Both the position numbers and the translations under genes were made by a program. A stretch of 64,000 bases of DNA from assembly GCA_049589355.1 (NCBI GenBank), contig JBAWAP010000193.1, positions 1 through 64,000 on the forward strand, in the 5' to 3' direction. This stretch comes from JBAWAP01 sp049589355 (lineage in GTDB: Bacteria > Chloroflexota > Anaerolineae > VGOG01). Positions 1-9,311 of this stretch are shown one piece after another. The notes beneath the pieces were generated by a model. The model had not been told where the DNA came from and did not search any database. It saw nothing but the letters and a program-made list of their open reading frames with translations. Positions within the stretch are counted from its first letter, which is position 1; each line of letters begins with the position of its first letter.

Positions 1-519
1 ATCCTGTTCCTCCCCCTGCTGGTCTGGCTGTCGAAGCGGATGGAGAAAAAGTACGCTTTCATCATCGCCACGGCGTCCTGGGTGGTGGTCCAGCTCAGTG
101 TCCTGTTGATACCTCGCGGCGCGCAGACGCTGGCCTACGTCGTGGCCTTCGCTGCCGGACTGGGGGTCTCCAGCGCCCACGTCCTGCCCAACGCCATGAA
201 CCCCGACGTCCTGGAGGTGGACGAATTGATGAGCGGGCGTCGGCAGGAAGGGATCTACTCCGGCTTCAACGTCTTCGTCCGCAAACTCTCCACCGGGCTG
301 GTGCTCTCGATCATCGGCCCCGTCCTGGCCTGGTCCGGCTACTTGGAAGGGGCGGCCCAGCAGAGTGCCAGCGCCCTATGGGCCATCCGCCTGCTGATCG
401 CTGCGTTACCGGCGATCTTGCTGATCAGCTCGATCCTCGTCGCCTGGTTCTACCCCCTCACCCGCGCCCGGCACGCCGAGATTCAGGCAGAGTTGGCCCG
501 GCGACGAGTCAGTGCCTAA
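1..519 (+). CDS. GPH-family sugar:cation symporter, C-terminal part (5' truncated)
   Basis: The frame is open from base 1, so only about 172 C-terminal residues are visible; the ATG at 40 lies inside a membrane-loop context (WLSKRMEKKYAF) and is not the true start. Several hydrophobic helices alternate with short loops. The stretch PDVLEVDELMSGRRQEGIY matches the late loop signature of MelB-like glycoside-pentoside-hexuronide symporters (D-x-DE-x-x-x-G-x-R-x-EG). These proteins import sugars with Na+ or H+ across the inner membrane. Substrate cannot be told. A second transporter of the same broad type lies at 14304, on the other side of the NTPase cassette. Stop TAA at 517-519. Confidence 0.8.
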   Translation: MLFLPLLVWLSKRMEKKYAFIIATASWVVVQLSVLLIPRGAQTLAYVVAFAAGLGVSSAHVLPNAMNPDVLEVDELMSGRRQEGIYSGFNVFVRKLSTGLVLSIIGPVLAWSGYLEGAAQQSASALWAIRLLIAALPAILLISSILVAWFYPLTRARHAEIQAELARRRVSA

Positions 520-544
520 TCAATCTTATTGAAGGGAGAAATTG

Positions 545-1408
545 ATGGACACCTTGACAGAATGGATTCAATTGATACCGCCTTATGATCCGCGCCGGGT
601 GGATGGGGCAACCGTGACCGAGGACGAACACGGGCGCCTGGTAGAAATTGCCGACTGCGGCACGCGCTGCCCCGGCTGTGGTCTCTGCTGCGCCGGCTAC
701 CGCGACAGCGTCACCGGGGACTACTTCGGCGAGGAGGAGTTTGAGGGCAATCTCAAAATGGGACGTGGTGGGTTGACGAAGCTAGAGGGTGGTATGTGGT
801 ATCGCATCTCCACCTGCGGTGAGTCCTGCCCCGGTTACAGACAGTGCTGCCCGCCGTTTGACCTGCGCCAGCGGCCGGCGACCGTTGCCGACGCTCACCG
901 TGTCCTGTTAGAACGTGATGACGGCCAGCGCTGGGAGATGCAAGAAGCCCTGCTGGTCCTGGCCCACGAGGGCACGGCCGAAGCGGTTGACACCCTGGAG
1001 ACATTCCTGCCGCACGCCCACACGCGGCTGGCTGGATTTGCCGAGTGCGCATTGGACGAAGGACGCTATTTCGCCACCATTCCACGAAATGCAGAGGAGG
1101 AGCGAACGATGATGAAACGAGAGGTGCTCGAGGCGTGGGAAGATCGAGCCATCTGTGCCCAGGACAAAATCGAAGAGATTGAATCCCAACTGGAGCGCTC
1201 GCGCTACGAGCTGGAGATTGCCCAACGGTTGCTGGGAAAAGCGCAGGATGAGGCGGCGCAGCAGACCTGGCAGACCCAGGTGGACGTGCTGGAAATGGTG
1301 ATCGGGATGGCCGAAGGGGATCTGGCCGAGCAACAAGAGGAGTTGTTTCTGTGCAAGGCCATGATCGCCGAAATCGAGGCCGACCTGGCCGCGGATCAGC
1401 CAGAATGA
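545..1408 (+). CDS. Cysteine-rich protein with HEAT-like middle and coiled-coil tail, unknown function
   Basis: I do not recognise the family. The ATG at 545 follows a GGGAG ribosome site at 533-537; a TTG lies just before it. Two cysteine clusters are visible: CGTRCPGCGLCCAGYRD (Cys 38, 42, 45, 48, 49) and CGESCPGYRQCC (Cys 91, 95, 101, 102), suggesting paired metal or Fe-S sites or a disulphide-rich knob. Residues about 134-177 look like one HEAT-type helical repeat. Residues about 190-285 are strongly charged with heptad character, consistent with a coiled coil. There is no signal peptide or membrane segment, so a cytoplasmic location is likely. It is followed after 36 bases by another unknown gene with a good ribosome site, so the two may be co-transcribed. 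Confidence 0.7.
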   Translation: MDTLTEWIQLIPPYDPRRVDGATVTEDEHGRLVEIADCGTRCPGCGLCCAGYRDSVTGDYFGEEEFEGNLKMGRGGLTKLEGGMWYRISTCGESCPGYRQCCPPFDLRQRPATVADAHRVLLERDDGQRWEMQEALLVLAHEGTAEAVDTLETFLPHAHTRLAGFAECALDEGRYFATIPRNAEEERTMMKREVLEAWEDRAICAQDKIEEIESQLERSRYELEIAQRLLGKAQDEAAQQTWQTQVDVLEMVIGMAEGDLAEQQEELFLCKAMIAEIEADLAADQPE

Positions 1409-1444
1409 ACAGCGTGGCTCATCGCCAAACAAGGAGGTGTTGTC

Positions 1445-1762
1445 ATGGACCTCACAGGCACCTGGGACGTGGTATCCAGCCCCGACTTTGACGACGATTA
1501 TCTGCACATGGAAGTGGAACCCTACGTCAAGCTCTACCGGGTAGGCAACCGAACCAAGGGTGAGTACCACCTGGGCTTGCAGTACGGAGACTTGGACGGC
1601 CAGATGAAAGGAGATGACCGCGCCGTGTTCCGTTTTGAGGGGATGGACGAGATGGACCCGGTGGATGGCACCGCGACGGCGATGTTGGAGGGTGACCGGC
1701 TCATTTTCGTGCTGAGCTATGGGCCGGGCGACGAGTACACCTTTGAGTGTGAGCGACGATGA
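1445..1762 (+). CDS. Small acidic beta-rich protein, unknown function
   Basis: A 105-residue acidic protein whose ATG is preceded by a near-perfect ribosome site (AAGGAGGTG at 1431-1439). It starts MDLTGTWDVVSSPDFDDDYL, and the G-T-W opening followed by alternating polar and hydrophobic strands resembles small beta-barrel or lipocalin-like proteins, in which an N-terminal G-x-W is common. This is a fold-level impression only. No cysteine pairs except one near the end, no membrane segment and no signal peptide. It may form an operon with the cysteine-rich gene upstream. A rho-independent terminator about 100 bases downstream closes the unit. Confidence 0.65.
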   Translation: MDLTGTWDVVSSPDFDDDYLHMEVEPYVKLYRVGNRTKGEYHLGLQYGDLDGQMKGDDRAVFRFEGMDEMDPVDGTATAMLEGDRLIFVLSYGPGDEYTFECERR

Positions 1763-1865
1763 TGAGCTCGTCTATTCTACCAAGAAGGAGTGCCTACGAC
1801 ATCCCAGCGCCCTAGCTTCGCCGAAGGACTGGCGGAGGGATGAACGATGGCAGGGTGTGGTTTTG

Positions 1866-1895
1866 AAGCCCGGCGGCCTTTATCGCCGGGCTTTT
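1866..1895 (+). terminator. Rho-independent terminator
   Basis: AAGCCCGGCG (1866-1875) pairs perfectly with CGCCGGGCTT (1884-1893) around an 8-base loop and runs into TTTT. It ends the 545-1762 unit and separates it from the promoter that starts at 1894. Confidence 0.8.
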
Positions 1896-1922
1896 GACAA
1901 CCACGACAAATCGTGGTACGAT
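1894..1922 (+). promoter_or_regulatory. Sigma70-type promoter of the NTPase cassette with a palindrome in its spacer
   Basis: TTGACA (1894-1899) and TACGAT (1917-1922) are 17 bases apart. The spacer is almost filled by a perfect inverted repeat, CCACGA-CAAA-TCGTGG (1901-1916), a likely operator for an unseen repressor or a hairpin-forming element. It lies just after the upstream terminator and about 50 bases before the TPR relic, so it is the only evident promoter for the three NTPase genes. Start site and regulator are inference. Confidence 0.6.
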
Positions 1923-1973
1923 GATGATGCGCTTGACCTGTTACTCTTGTGATGCGAGGTAGCCGATCAGTTC

Positions 1974-2371
1974 ATGGCACTGGTAGACGTGCGCCCTGAC
2001 ATCAAGCTGGATGAAGCAGTGGCCTGCTATCGGGCTGACGCCGCGATCTGGGAGGAGATCGGTGACATCTACGGCCTGGTGGCCGCGCTCCTCAATTGTG
2101 CCTTGATCCACGCCTACCGGGGTTACTGGCAGGCAGGTCGGCAGGGTGGTGGTCGCGTCTGGCAACTGGCTTGGCCGAAGGCTACGATGACCTGTGGGCC
2201 CGGCTCGGCGTGCTCTGGGGTCGCAAAGCCCTGGCCCAGGGCGATGACGAAGCTGCTGCTGACTACTGGCGCGAAGCCCTTGAGATGGGCAGCCAGGTAA
2301 ACGAGATGGAGCGCTTGCGGGTGAAGGCAGAGTTGAAGTGGTTGTCGCTGAAGAGAGGTTTGAAAGGATAA
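1974..2371 (+). pseudogene. Frameshifted TPR-protein fragment
   Basis: The first frame (from ATG 1974) reads a TPR-like helix pair with LLNCALIHAYRGYWQAGR, then the similarity moves to another frame, which reads LATGLAEGYDDLWARLGVLW, KALAQGDDEAAADYWREAL and ends at 2371. The switch is near 2130-2150. Joined, the two parts give about 130 residues of tetratricopeptide-type helices, resembling the C-terminal tail of a larger TPR or NB-ARC protein. Either the gene is a decayed remnant at the 5' end of the NTPase operon or the assembly has an indel here. It ends 7 bases before the next gene. Confidence 0.55.
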
Positions 2372-2378
2372 CGACGGA

Positions 2379-5300
2379 ATGAAGTATCACGTGGAGATCA
2401 ACCAGGCACAAGGAATTGTGATCGGTGACCACGCTCACGTCGAGCAGCACCTTTATACAGCTCCGCCGCCGTCAATCCCAGCCTCACGTGATGAGTTATT
2501 GGCCGCTATCTGCCAAACTGGCGCTGAGTTGCGCTCCTACCCTAACGACATCGCCGGTATCCACATCGAGCGATCCGAGGTAGCGCAAATCGTCGACTGG
2601 GCGCTGAAGGCTGAACCCAATGAGCGGCTGGGAATGCTGCTCGACCAACCTGGTGGTGGCAAAACTGTCGTGATGCGCGATGTGCTGGAGCACCTAGAGG
2701 CCGCCGATGTGCCCGTTTTGGCCATCAAAGCCGATACCCTCTCCGGTATCAAAACCAGGGCTGACCTGGCAGACCGCCTGGGGCTGCCAGCCCTGGTGGA
2801 AGAGTGTGCGCGCCATCTGGCGACCGAAGGACCATTTGTTGTCGTGCTAGACCAGCTTGATGCCCTGTCGCTGGCCCTCTCGCGCGACCAGACGACCCTC
2901 GATATGATGTTGAGCACCCTGGCTCGGCTACGCGACATCAATGGCGTGCGTATCGTTGCTTCCTGCCGCACCTTCGACCTGAACAACGACCCCCGTTTGT
3001 CCACGATCAAGGTGGACCGCAAGTTTCAGTTACAACCCCTTGACGATTCCCAGGTTAACCAGGTTTTGCAAGCCATTGGCATAGACCCCGCCCGCCTGCT
3101 GCCCGCGCATCGGGTGTTGCTCCGCGTACCGCTCCACCTCAGCGTTTACGCGCAGGTTGTTGCCGGCGACACACCAAAACACTCCTCTGAAAGCTTTCGC
3201 ACCCTGCAAGAGCTTTACGAAGCCCTGTGGCGGAAGCGAATTGATACGGCCCCGCCGGATACACCAGCCCCAGCGGAGCGTATCGCTGCCATTTACCGGC
3301 TGGTAGAAGCCATGCAGGGCAGCCGACAACTGACTGTGCCCGTGGGGGTACTCGATGAACATCCTGAAGTTGCTAACTATCTGGAGCGTGTTGGGTTCAT
3401 TCGTCGAGAACGAGGGAACTGGCTTTTCTTTCACCAGACGCTGTTTGACTACTGCTATGCCCGGCGTTTTGTCGCTCAAGGGAAATCCCTGAGCCAGGAG
3501 ATCCTAGGCGGGCCTCAGGGCCTCTTTGAGCGCTCGCAGATGGTGCAGGTACTAGCTTACCTGCGCGGTGTGAATGAAGCGGAATATCGTCGAGGATTGA
3601 CCAATTTGCTCTTCGCCGATGGGCTGCGCGTTCATCTCCGCTTATTGCTCATCGGTTGGTTTGGCTCCCTTCCCAGTGTCACTGCTGATGAACTGCGTAT
3701 CGCCCGCCGACTGATGAGGGATGCCGATGATCGAGCGCGCTTCTTGCAGGCTGCCGGTGGTAACGAAGACTGGTTCGAAATGCTCAACAACGAAGTGCTC
3801 CCACCACTGCTCCATGCCGATGACAGGGAACTTGATCGGGTGGTTATCCCTTACCTGAGCACGCTGATCCAGCGTCGCACCGACGCCGTTTTGACTCATC
3901 TGTGTCCTTACCTGGGCCAGAGTGAAGCCCGGGATGCTCACATCGCCTTTTGTCTATCTCGTATGGACAACTGGCAGAGCGACCAAGCGCTGGACGTGCT
4001 GTGCGATCTGCTCCACCGCGGCCGCGCGGCGGGGTGGGAGCGGTCTTGCCTGCACAATCTTGCAAAATCAAACCCGGCCGCCGGCTGCCGGGCGCTGCGG
4101 GCCTACCTAGACTACCGCCTCGACGACCTGCTGGCACAGTCCGAACGTTCTGATCGTTTCTCATGGAATCAGAAGTTACTCGGCGAACATGCCATCGGCA
4201 GAGTGATGGAGCCGGCTGTCCAGGGCTGCCCCGATGAGGTCATCGCGCACCTGCTGCCCTGGTTCGTGCGCGCAGTTGTGGTCCTGACCGAGCCGCATGA
4301 TAGAGATGACTACTATCCCTCAGATCCGATCTTCGCCTGGAGCTGGTACGGTGAACACATTTCAGAAGGCGCAGTTTTTGCCATACGAATAGCGGAAGCC
4401 TTGCAGCACTCGGCTCATACGCAGCCAGCGAACTTTCGGGCTATCGCCACCGAATTAGCAGCCATCGAATCGCTGGCCGTCCAGCGCGTCTTGGCTCAGG
4501 CTTATCTGGCCGATCCTGAGACGTACGCTGACGATATCTTTGAGTACTTGGTGGCTGACAGACGCAGGTTGAACCTCGGTGATCTTGAAGATTCACATTA
4601 TGATTCGTATCGCCTTTACGATGCAGCTTTCCGACACGTGGATGTGGAGCACCGAGCGTTTCTGGAGCAGCTAATTCTAGGTTGGCAACCAACCTGGGAG
4701 CAACGCAGCCTTCGGCATCGTGGCCTCACCCAACTACGCTTCCTCAAGAGCGTTACACCAGACCTGTTGAGTGAGACTGCGCGCCGCAGGTTGCAAGAGT
4801 TAGAGCGGAAGTTTCCTAACCTTGAATTACACCCTCCTCAGGGCATCCAGTTTGGTGGAGTAGGGCCACCTATTGAACAAGCTGCCCAAGCGAAAATGTC
4901 CGACGAAGCCTGGCTGGGGGCAATGCGTAAGTACGACGACTCGACCGCCTGGGATGCTCCACGCGAAGATCCCCTCAAGGGAGGCGTTGTCGAACTCTCC
5001 CGTTCCTTCGCCGAGCAGGTCAAGCAGGACCCAGAGCGCTTCTGTCGTCTGGCCCAATGTTTTGACGAGACCATCTCGCTCTATTATGTGGCGGCAGCCA
5101 TCTCTGGCCTGGCCGACTCCGACGCACCCGCTGAGTGGGTCTTTAACCTCGCACGCCAGTTTGCACTGCGCATCGAGGGTGAATTCCGACGAGGCGTCTG
5201 CCGGGCGTTGGAGAAGCGGGGTGAAGCTGGCGTGTCGGACGACCTTCTCGATGTGATGACCGATTGGGGACTGCACGACCCGGATCCTACTGAAGAAGCC

Positions 5301-6284
5301 TGGCGTATCCTCGCCGATAGTGGGGAGCCGTACTATGGTGGTGATCCGCACTCCCACGGGATCAACACCAACAGAGGCGCTGCAGTCCGAGCCATATGTC
5401 GCTGTGCATTAGCTCGAAGGCCACCCCAGGTCGAAAGAGTCTTTTGCCTCTTGGAACAGGCTGCCGAAGATCCCTCAACCGCTGTCCGTGCCTGTGTTGT
5501 CGAAAGCCTGGGGCCATTGCTGAACGAAGACGCCAATCGGGCCCTCACCGTTTTTGAGTCGACACTGGACGGTCACCCTCGGCTGTTGCAAAGCCCGCTG
5601 CTTCATCGCTTCCTGCATTGCACTTATTATCATCATTTCACTCGCATTCGCCCCTTCATCGAATCCTTGCTGACCGATATCAATGATGCCACTCGTCAAG
5701 CTGGGGCAAGCCTGACCTGCCTTGCTGCCTTCCGTTATCTGGAAGCAAATGAATTGGCCGAACGAGCTGTGCACGGCGATGTAGCAATGCGCCGGGGTGC
5801 TGCACGGGTCTATGCTCGCAACCTTGAATACCCCCACTTAGAAGCTGTCTGCAAGCAACATCTAGTGCAACTGATGCACGATCCCGATGAGCAGGTGCGT
5901 GCCCACGTAGGTGAGTGCTTCAGATACCTGCATCCTGAACACCTGGACCACCTACGGTCTTTCATCGAAGAATTTCTGGCTTCACCAGCGCTGATGAATG
6001 GAGGTGAACACCTGGTAGAGTATCTCGCTCCTCTGGCTCTTGACGTGCCTGATCTGGCTCTGGTGGTGACGGAGTGCATCTTGGATGCGGCGGGCAGTGA
6101 TGTAACAGATATGCGCACAACATGGTCTATTCTGGAGCGCGATCTTGTGCGATTGCCTCTGACAGTGTACACCCACGCCTTCGACCCTGTTGAAAAATCC
6201 CGAGCGATGGATCTGTTTGAACGTCTGCTGCTATTGGGAAGCCGGGCGGCACATCAGGCACTGACGGATTGGGATCGGCGGTGA
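2379..6284 (+). CDS. Large STAND/NACHT-like NTPase with HEAT-like C-terminal half
   Basis: 1301 residues. Residues about 2-25 form a short motif (YHVEINQAQGIVIGD then H-A-H-V-E-Q-H) shared with the third gene of the cassette. A Pro/Ser linker is followed by a P-loop NTPase: Walker A DQPGGGKT (89-96), Walker B FVVVLDQLD (153-161) and a sensor-like strand VRIVASCR (190-197), an arrangement typical of STAND ATPases. A winged-helix-like segment follows to about residue 370. The remaining roughly 900 residues are helical with HEAT-like units such as DPDEQVRAHVGECFRYL, the usual sensor part of STAND proteins. No enzymatic effector domain is apparent, so the effector would have to be a partner recruited through the N-terminal motif. 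Cytoplasmic; no membrane segment. The ribosome site is weak (AAAGGA about 10 bases upstream). Role in immunity or signalling is inference. Confidence 0.75.
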   Translation: MKYHVEINQAQGIVIGDHAHVEQHLYTAPPPSIPASRDELLAAICQTGAELRSYPNDIAGIHIERSEVAQIVDWALKAEPNERLGMLLDQPGGGKTVVMRDVLEHLEAADVPVLAIKADTLSGIKTRADLADRLGLPALVEECARHLATEGPFVVVLDQLDALSLALSRDQTTLDMMLSTLARLRDINGVRIVASCRTFDLNNDPRLSTIKVDRKFQLQPLDDSQVNQVLQAIGIDPARLLPAHRVLLRVPLHLSVYAQVVAGDTPKHSSESFRTLQELYEALWRKRIDTAPPDTPAPAERIAAIYRLVEAMQGSRQLTVPVGVLDEHPEVANYLERVGFIRRERGNWLFFHQTLFDYCYARRFVAQGKSLSQEILGGPQGLFERSQMVQVLAYLRGVNEAEYRRGLTNLLFADGLRVHLRLLLIGWFGSLPSVTADELRIARRLMRDADDRARFLQAAGGNEDWFEMLNNEVLPPLLHADDRELDRVVIPYLSTLIQRRTDAVLTHLCPYLGQSEARDAHIAFCLSRMDNWQSDQALDVLCDLLHRGRAAGWERSCLHNLAKSNPAAGCRALRAYLDYRLDDLLAQSERSDRFSWNQKLLGEHAIGRVMEPAVQGCPDEVIAHLLPWFVRAVVVLTEPHDRDDYYPSDPIFAWSWYGEHISEGAVFAIRIAEALQHSAHTQPANFRAIATELAAIESLAVQRVLAQAYLADPETYADDIFEYLVADRRRLNLGDLEDSHYDSYRLYDAAFRHVDVEHRAFLEQLILGWQPTWEQRSLRHRGLTQLRFLKSVTPDLLSETARRRLQELERKFPNLELHPPQGIQFGGVGPPIEQAAQAKMSDEAWLGAMRKYDDSTAWDAPREDPLKGGVVELSRSFAEQVKQDPERFCRLAQCFDETISLYYVAAAISGLADSDAPAEWVFNLARQFALRIEGEFRRGVCRALEKRGEAGVSDDLLDVMTDWGLHDPDPTEEAWRILADSGEPYYGGDPHSHGINTNRGAAVRAICRCALARRPPQVERVFCLLEQAAEDPSTAVRACVVESLGPLLNEDANRALTVFESTLDGHPRLLQSPLLHRFLHCTYYHHFTRIRPFIESLLTDINDATRQAGASLTCLAAFRYLEANELAERAVHGDVAMRRGAARVYARNLEYPHLEAVCKQHLVQLMHDPDEQVRAHVGECFRYLHPEHLDHLRSFIEEFLASPALMNGGEHLVEYLAPLALDVPDLALVVTECILDAAGSDVTDMRTTWSILERDLVRLPLTVYTHAFDPVEKSRAMDLFERLLLLGSRAAHQALTDWDRR

Positions 6285-6371
6285 ACCCTACAGAGGAGTC
6301 AATCACAACCGTGGGCTGTAATGAACACTGACCAATGACCACGACTTGAGCAGAATTAGAGGGACCAGAAA

Positions 6372-9311
6372 GTGAGCGGTAATATGGACGAAAGAACCCT
6401 TTTTGTCGGCCACAGAGCCGAGATGGAGCTGTTTACTGAACTCCTGGATTCTACCGATTCTCAAGTGCTATGGATACAAGGTACAGGAGGTATGGGGAAA
6501 ACCCGGCTCTTACACAATATGGCCAGACAAGCGGCTTTGAGACCAGGCGTGATAAGTACTGTGATCGACTTCTACCCTACATCGCACCGGCGTATCAGCG
6601 GTCTACGTGATTCGATGATTGTACAACTCGGTGCACAGTCGTTTGACCATTTTCTGGAAGTCAGCGACGAATTCGAGCGACTACGACGGAGTGGCTTTAG
6701 TGCTGAGCTCATTCAGCTTCAGCAAGAGAGGACAGATACAGCGTTCTTTGAGTGCTATAACCAATTAGCTGCAGCAGTCAAGATAGTTCTGCTGTTTGAC
6801 AGCTTCGAAATCGTCCAGTCACAGTACTCCGATGTGGCTCGGTGGATCCTAACGCGCCTCTTATCGGTGGCGCAAAACACCTTGACAGTAATCGCAAGCC
6901 GTCTTTCACCTGATCCACGCCTTTGGGAAAGGGCAAATCTCACTACCCTTATGATGAAGGGGTTCTCCCTTGCAGAGACACGTGCGTTCTTCGAGTACAG
7001 CGGTCTAAACGTAGATACACTTGAACCTGATGCTATCAGAGCACTGTGGGAAAAGACGGAAGGACGACCGTTACTTATTGCACTATTGTCGGACTACTTG
7101 CATTATGGGGATCTGTCACCACTCGAGCTCGCGAGCATTGACAAGGCGGAGTTCGAAAAGGCTCTTGTCCAAAGATTAGCCAATCTAACGTCGCATGCAG
7201 ATAAAGTCATGTTGTTAATGACGCAGGCTAACCAAGGCATCAATGCCGACCTACTTAGATACCTGACATCGCGAGGAATCCTTGATCTGGAAGAAGCAGA
7301 GATCTCCCAGATTCTGGATAGACTGAGTGACTTTACTTTCGTCAAGGTCAGACCTTCAGAAGGTAAAAGGTTATTCCTTCATGACGAGATGTACAGGCTG
7401 ATAGAGGAGTATGTATGGCCACAGTTGGACCCCACCCATGCTGTTAGGACCGAATGGACTGACGCAGTATTAGCCTACCAAGACCAACTTCTGGCTCCAG
7501 TCACTCCAGAGGAGTACAAGAATCTGCGTACGACACTGGAGCAGCATCTCTTTCGCACTGGACAGATCAACAGAACGTTCCTTGAGCAGCACACCCGAGC
7601 CGTACGGGCCGTTCTCCAGCGGTACGTCAAAGAGAACACAGACCTTGCCACTACATATGACGCTAAGTCCGAAGTCCTATCTCTCGAAAGGTGGCCCCTG
7701 GCTAGAAACCTTTTAGCAGAGTGCGAAGAACTCGCTGACGCTTCCCTAACGGTCTCAACATTCAGGCAAGTTGGCACCAATCTGCTGGGCCGTATTGCTA
7801 GTGCTTTGGAAGCTCGTGTCATTCCCATAGCCGGTGGACTTCGCAATGGCAAAACTCTACTGTTCCATCTTGATTTGAGCTCGGTTTTTGCAGGCACCAA
7901 GCTTCCATCTCGATTGCCTGTCATCATTTGGCAATGTAGCTTCTTTGGTGAGAATGAGGTAGACGTATTATACCGCCTTCTATCCAGTCATCGACTCGGT
8001 TGCCGGATTGCCTTGCTAGTGGCCTTCGTTGCTGATGACGAACTAGAGGTAACACTAAAGCTGCTGGACCAGAGAATCCGGCAGGTCTATGCCTATGATA
8101 TCATCCCTATGAGTCGTTGGGACCTAGTACGTCTGGTTGCCTCTAGAGACCCACAGCGTTCCTTACGACGTTTGGTGCTTTCTAGAGCAGACCTGATAGC
8201 GGTGTCACCCTTTGTCATCACTGGTTACGCTCCCGACGACATGTTTTTCGGTCGTGAGCACGAGTTCCGCGAGATCACTGAGCACGCCGCTACAGCTAGT
8301 TACGCCCTCATTGGCGGCCGGCGCATCGGCAAGACGTCCATCCTCAAGCGCTTAGAACGTGTCCACCTGCCAGCAACCGGCTTCTGTGCCCTCTATCACG
8401 ACTGCTCCTTCACCCCTACCCAGGCTGAGCTGGTGCAGGCCGTGGCCCCTGACAAGACCTGGTTTCCTGAACCACCTGCCAACCTACCAGCATCTTTTGC
8501 TGGGATCATCCAAGCCTTGCCAAATGACAAACCCTTGGTCATTTTGCTCGATGAGGCTGATAAACTCATTGAACCCGACAGACGAGCTAGCTATCCCGTT
8601 TTCGACACTTTGCGTGCACTGGCTAATGCTGGCCGCTGTCGCTTCGTCCTCTCTGGTGAACAGGCCCTGCGCACTGAACTAACGAATCCCAACTCGCCGC
8701 TGTACAACTTCGCCAACGAGATACTCATCGGCCGCCTGGACTTCCAGTCCGTCGAGGAACTGGTCACCCGACCAATGAAGCAACTGGAAATTGTTCTTGA
8801 GGATGAGGCGGAGATGGTGCAGTGCATCTGGGATTTCACCTCAGGCCATCCCAACGTCATCCAGCGCCTTTGTCAGCGCCTCATCGTCCTCCTCAACCAG
8901 CGTGGCGACCGGCGCCTCACGCTGGACGATGTCGAAGCCGTGGTCGTTGATCCGGACTTCCTGCGCAAAGACTTCCTGAACATCTATTGGGAGCGGGCCA
9001 CCGCCTTAGAGCGGCTCTGCTCCCTGGTGATGGCTACCGATGACAGTGTCCGCACACTGACGGCAGTTCACGAGGCTCTCCACAAGCGTGGTGTTGAAGC
9101 TACCCTAAACGAGGTAGACGATGCCCTGGAGCGGTTGGCGGACCTGCGCAATATCTTACAGCGCACGGCTGAGGGCTATGAGTTCGCTGTAACTGCCTTC
9201 CCAGAAATCATCGCCAAGACCGCCCGGCTGGAGGATCTCATCGCCCTCAATCGCGAAACCTATCAGCACTATGGCGATGTTGAACCACGATCAAAGCGAG
9301 GCAGCCCATGA
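6372..9311 (+). CDS. Double-NTPase protein (STAND-like plus AAA-type ATPase)
   Basis: 979 residues from a GTG preceded by AGAGGG. First NTPase: FVGHRAEM entry motif (11-18), Walker A GTGGMGKT (37-44), Walker [10 protein letters not shown] (about 138-146), sensor LTVIASR (about 172). Then a winged-helix-like region and a middle segment ending [20 protein letters not shown] second ATPase starts at MFFGREHEF (about 624), with Walker [10 protein letters not shown] (about 648-656), Walker [13 protein letters not shown] (about 720-731) and a helical lid and winged-helix tail. The second half resembles bacterial AAA ATPases of the FFGRE type found in predicted conflict systems. Base composition changes near 8220: the first two thirds are clearly AT-richer than the last third, suggesting fusion of parts with different histories. 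The stop overlaps the start of the next gene by ATGA, implying coupled translation. Confidence 0.72.
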   Translation: MSGNMDERTLFVGHRAEMELFTELLDSTDSQVLWIQGTGGMGKTRLLHNMARQAALRPGVISTVIDFYPTSHRRISGLRDSMIVQLGAQSFDHFLEVSDEFERLRRSGFSAELIQLQQERTDTAFFECYNQLAAAVKIVLLFDSFEIVQSQYSDVARWILTRLLSVAQNTLTVIASRLSPDPRLWERANLTTLMMKGFSLAETRAFFEYSGLNVDTLEPDAIRALWEKTEGRPLLIALLSDYLHYGDLSPLELASIDKAEFEKALVQRLANLTSHADKVMLLMTQANQGINADLLRYLTSRGILDLEEAEISQILDRLSDFTFVKVRPSEGKRLFLHDEMYRLIEEYVWPQLDPTHAVRTEWTDAVLAYQDQLLAPVTPEEYKNLRTTLEQHLFRTGQINRTFLEQHTRAVRAVLQRYVKENTDLATTYDAKSEVLSLERWPLARNLLAECEELADASLTVSTFRQVGTNLLGRIASALEARVIPIAGGLRNGKTLLFHLDLSSVFAGTKLPSRLPVIIWQCSFFGENEVDVLYRLLSSHRLGCRIALLVAFVADDELEVTLKLLDQRIRQVYAYDIIPMSRWDLVRLVASRDPQRSLRRLVLSRADLIAVSPFVITGYAPDDMFFGREHEFREITEHAATASYALIGGRRIGKTSILKRLERVHLPATGFCALYHDCSFTPTQAELVQAVAPDKTWFPEPPANLPASFAGIIQALPNDKPLVILLDEADKLIEPDRRASYPVFDTLRALANAGRCRFVLSGEQALRTELTNPNSPLYNFANEILIGRLDFQSVEELVTRPMKQLEIVLEDEAEMVQCIWDFTSGHPNVIQRLCQRLIVLLNQRGDRRLTLDDVEAVVVDPDFLRKDFLNIYWERATALERLCSLVMATDDSVRTLTAVHEALHKRGVEATLNEVDDALERLADLRNILQRTAEGYEFAVTAFPEIIAKTARLEDLIALNRETYQHYGDVEPRSKRGSP

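Noticed and set aside
1719..1952. 77-residue + strand frame after the 1445 gene
   Set aside because: It overlaps the gene end, the terminator hairpin and the promoter at 1894, and has no ribosome site.
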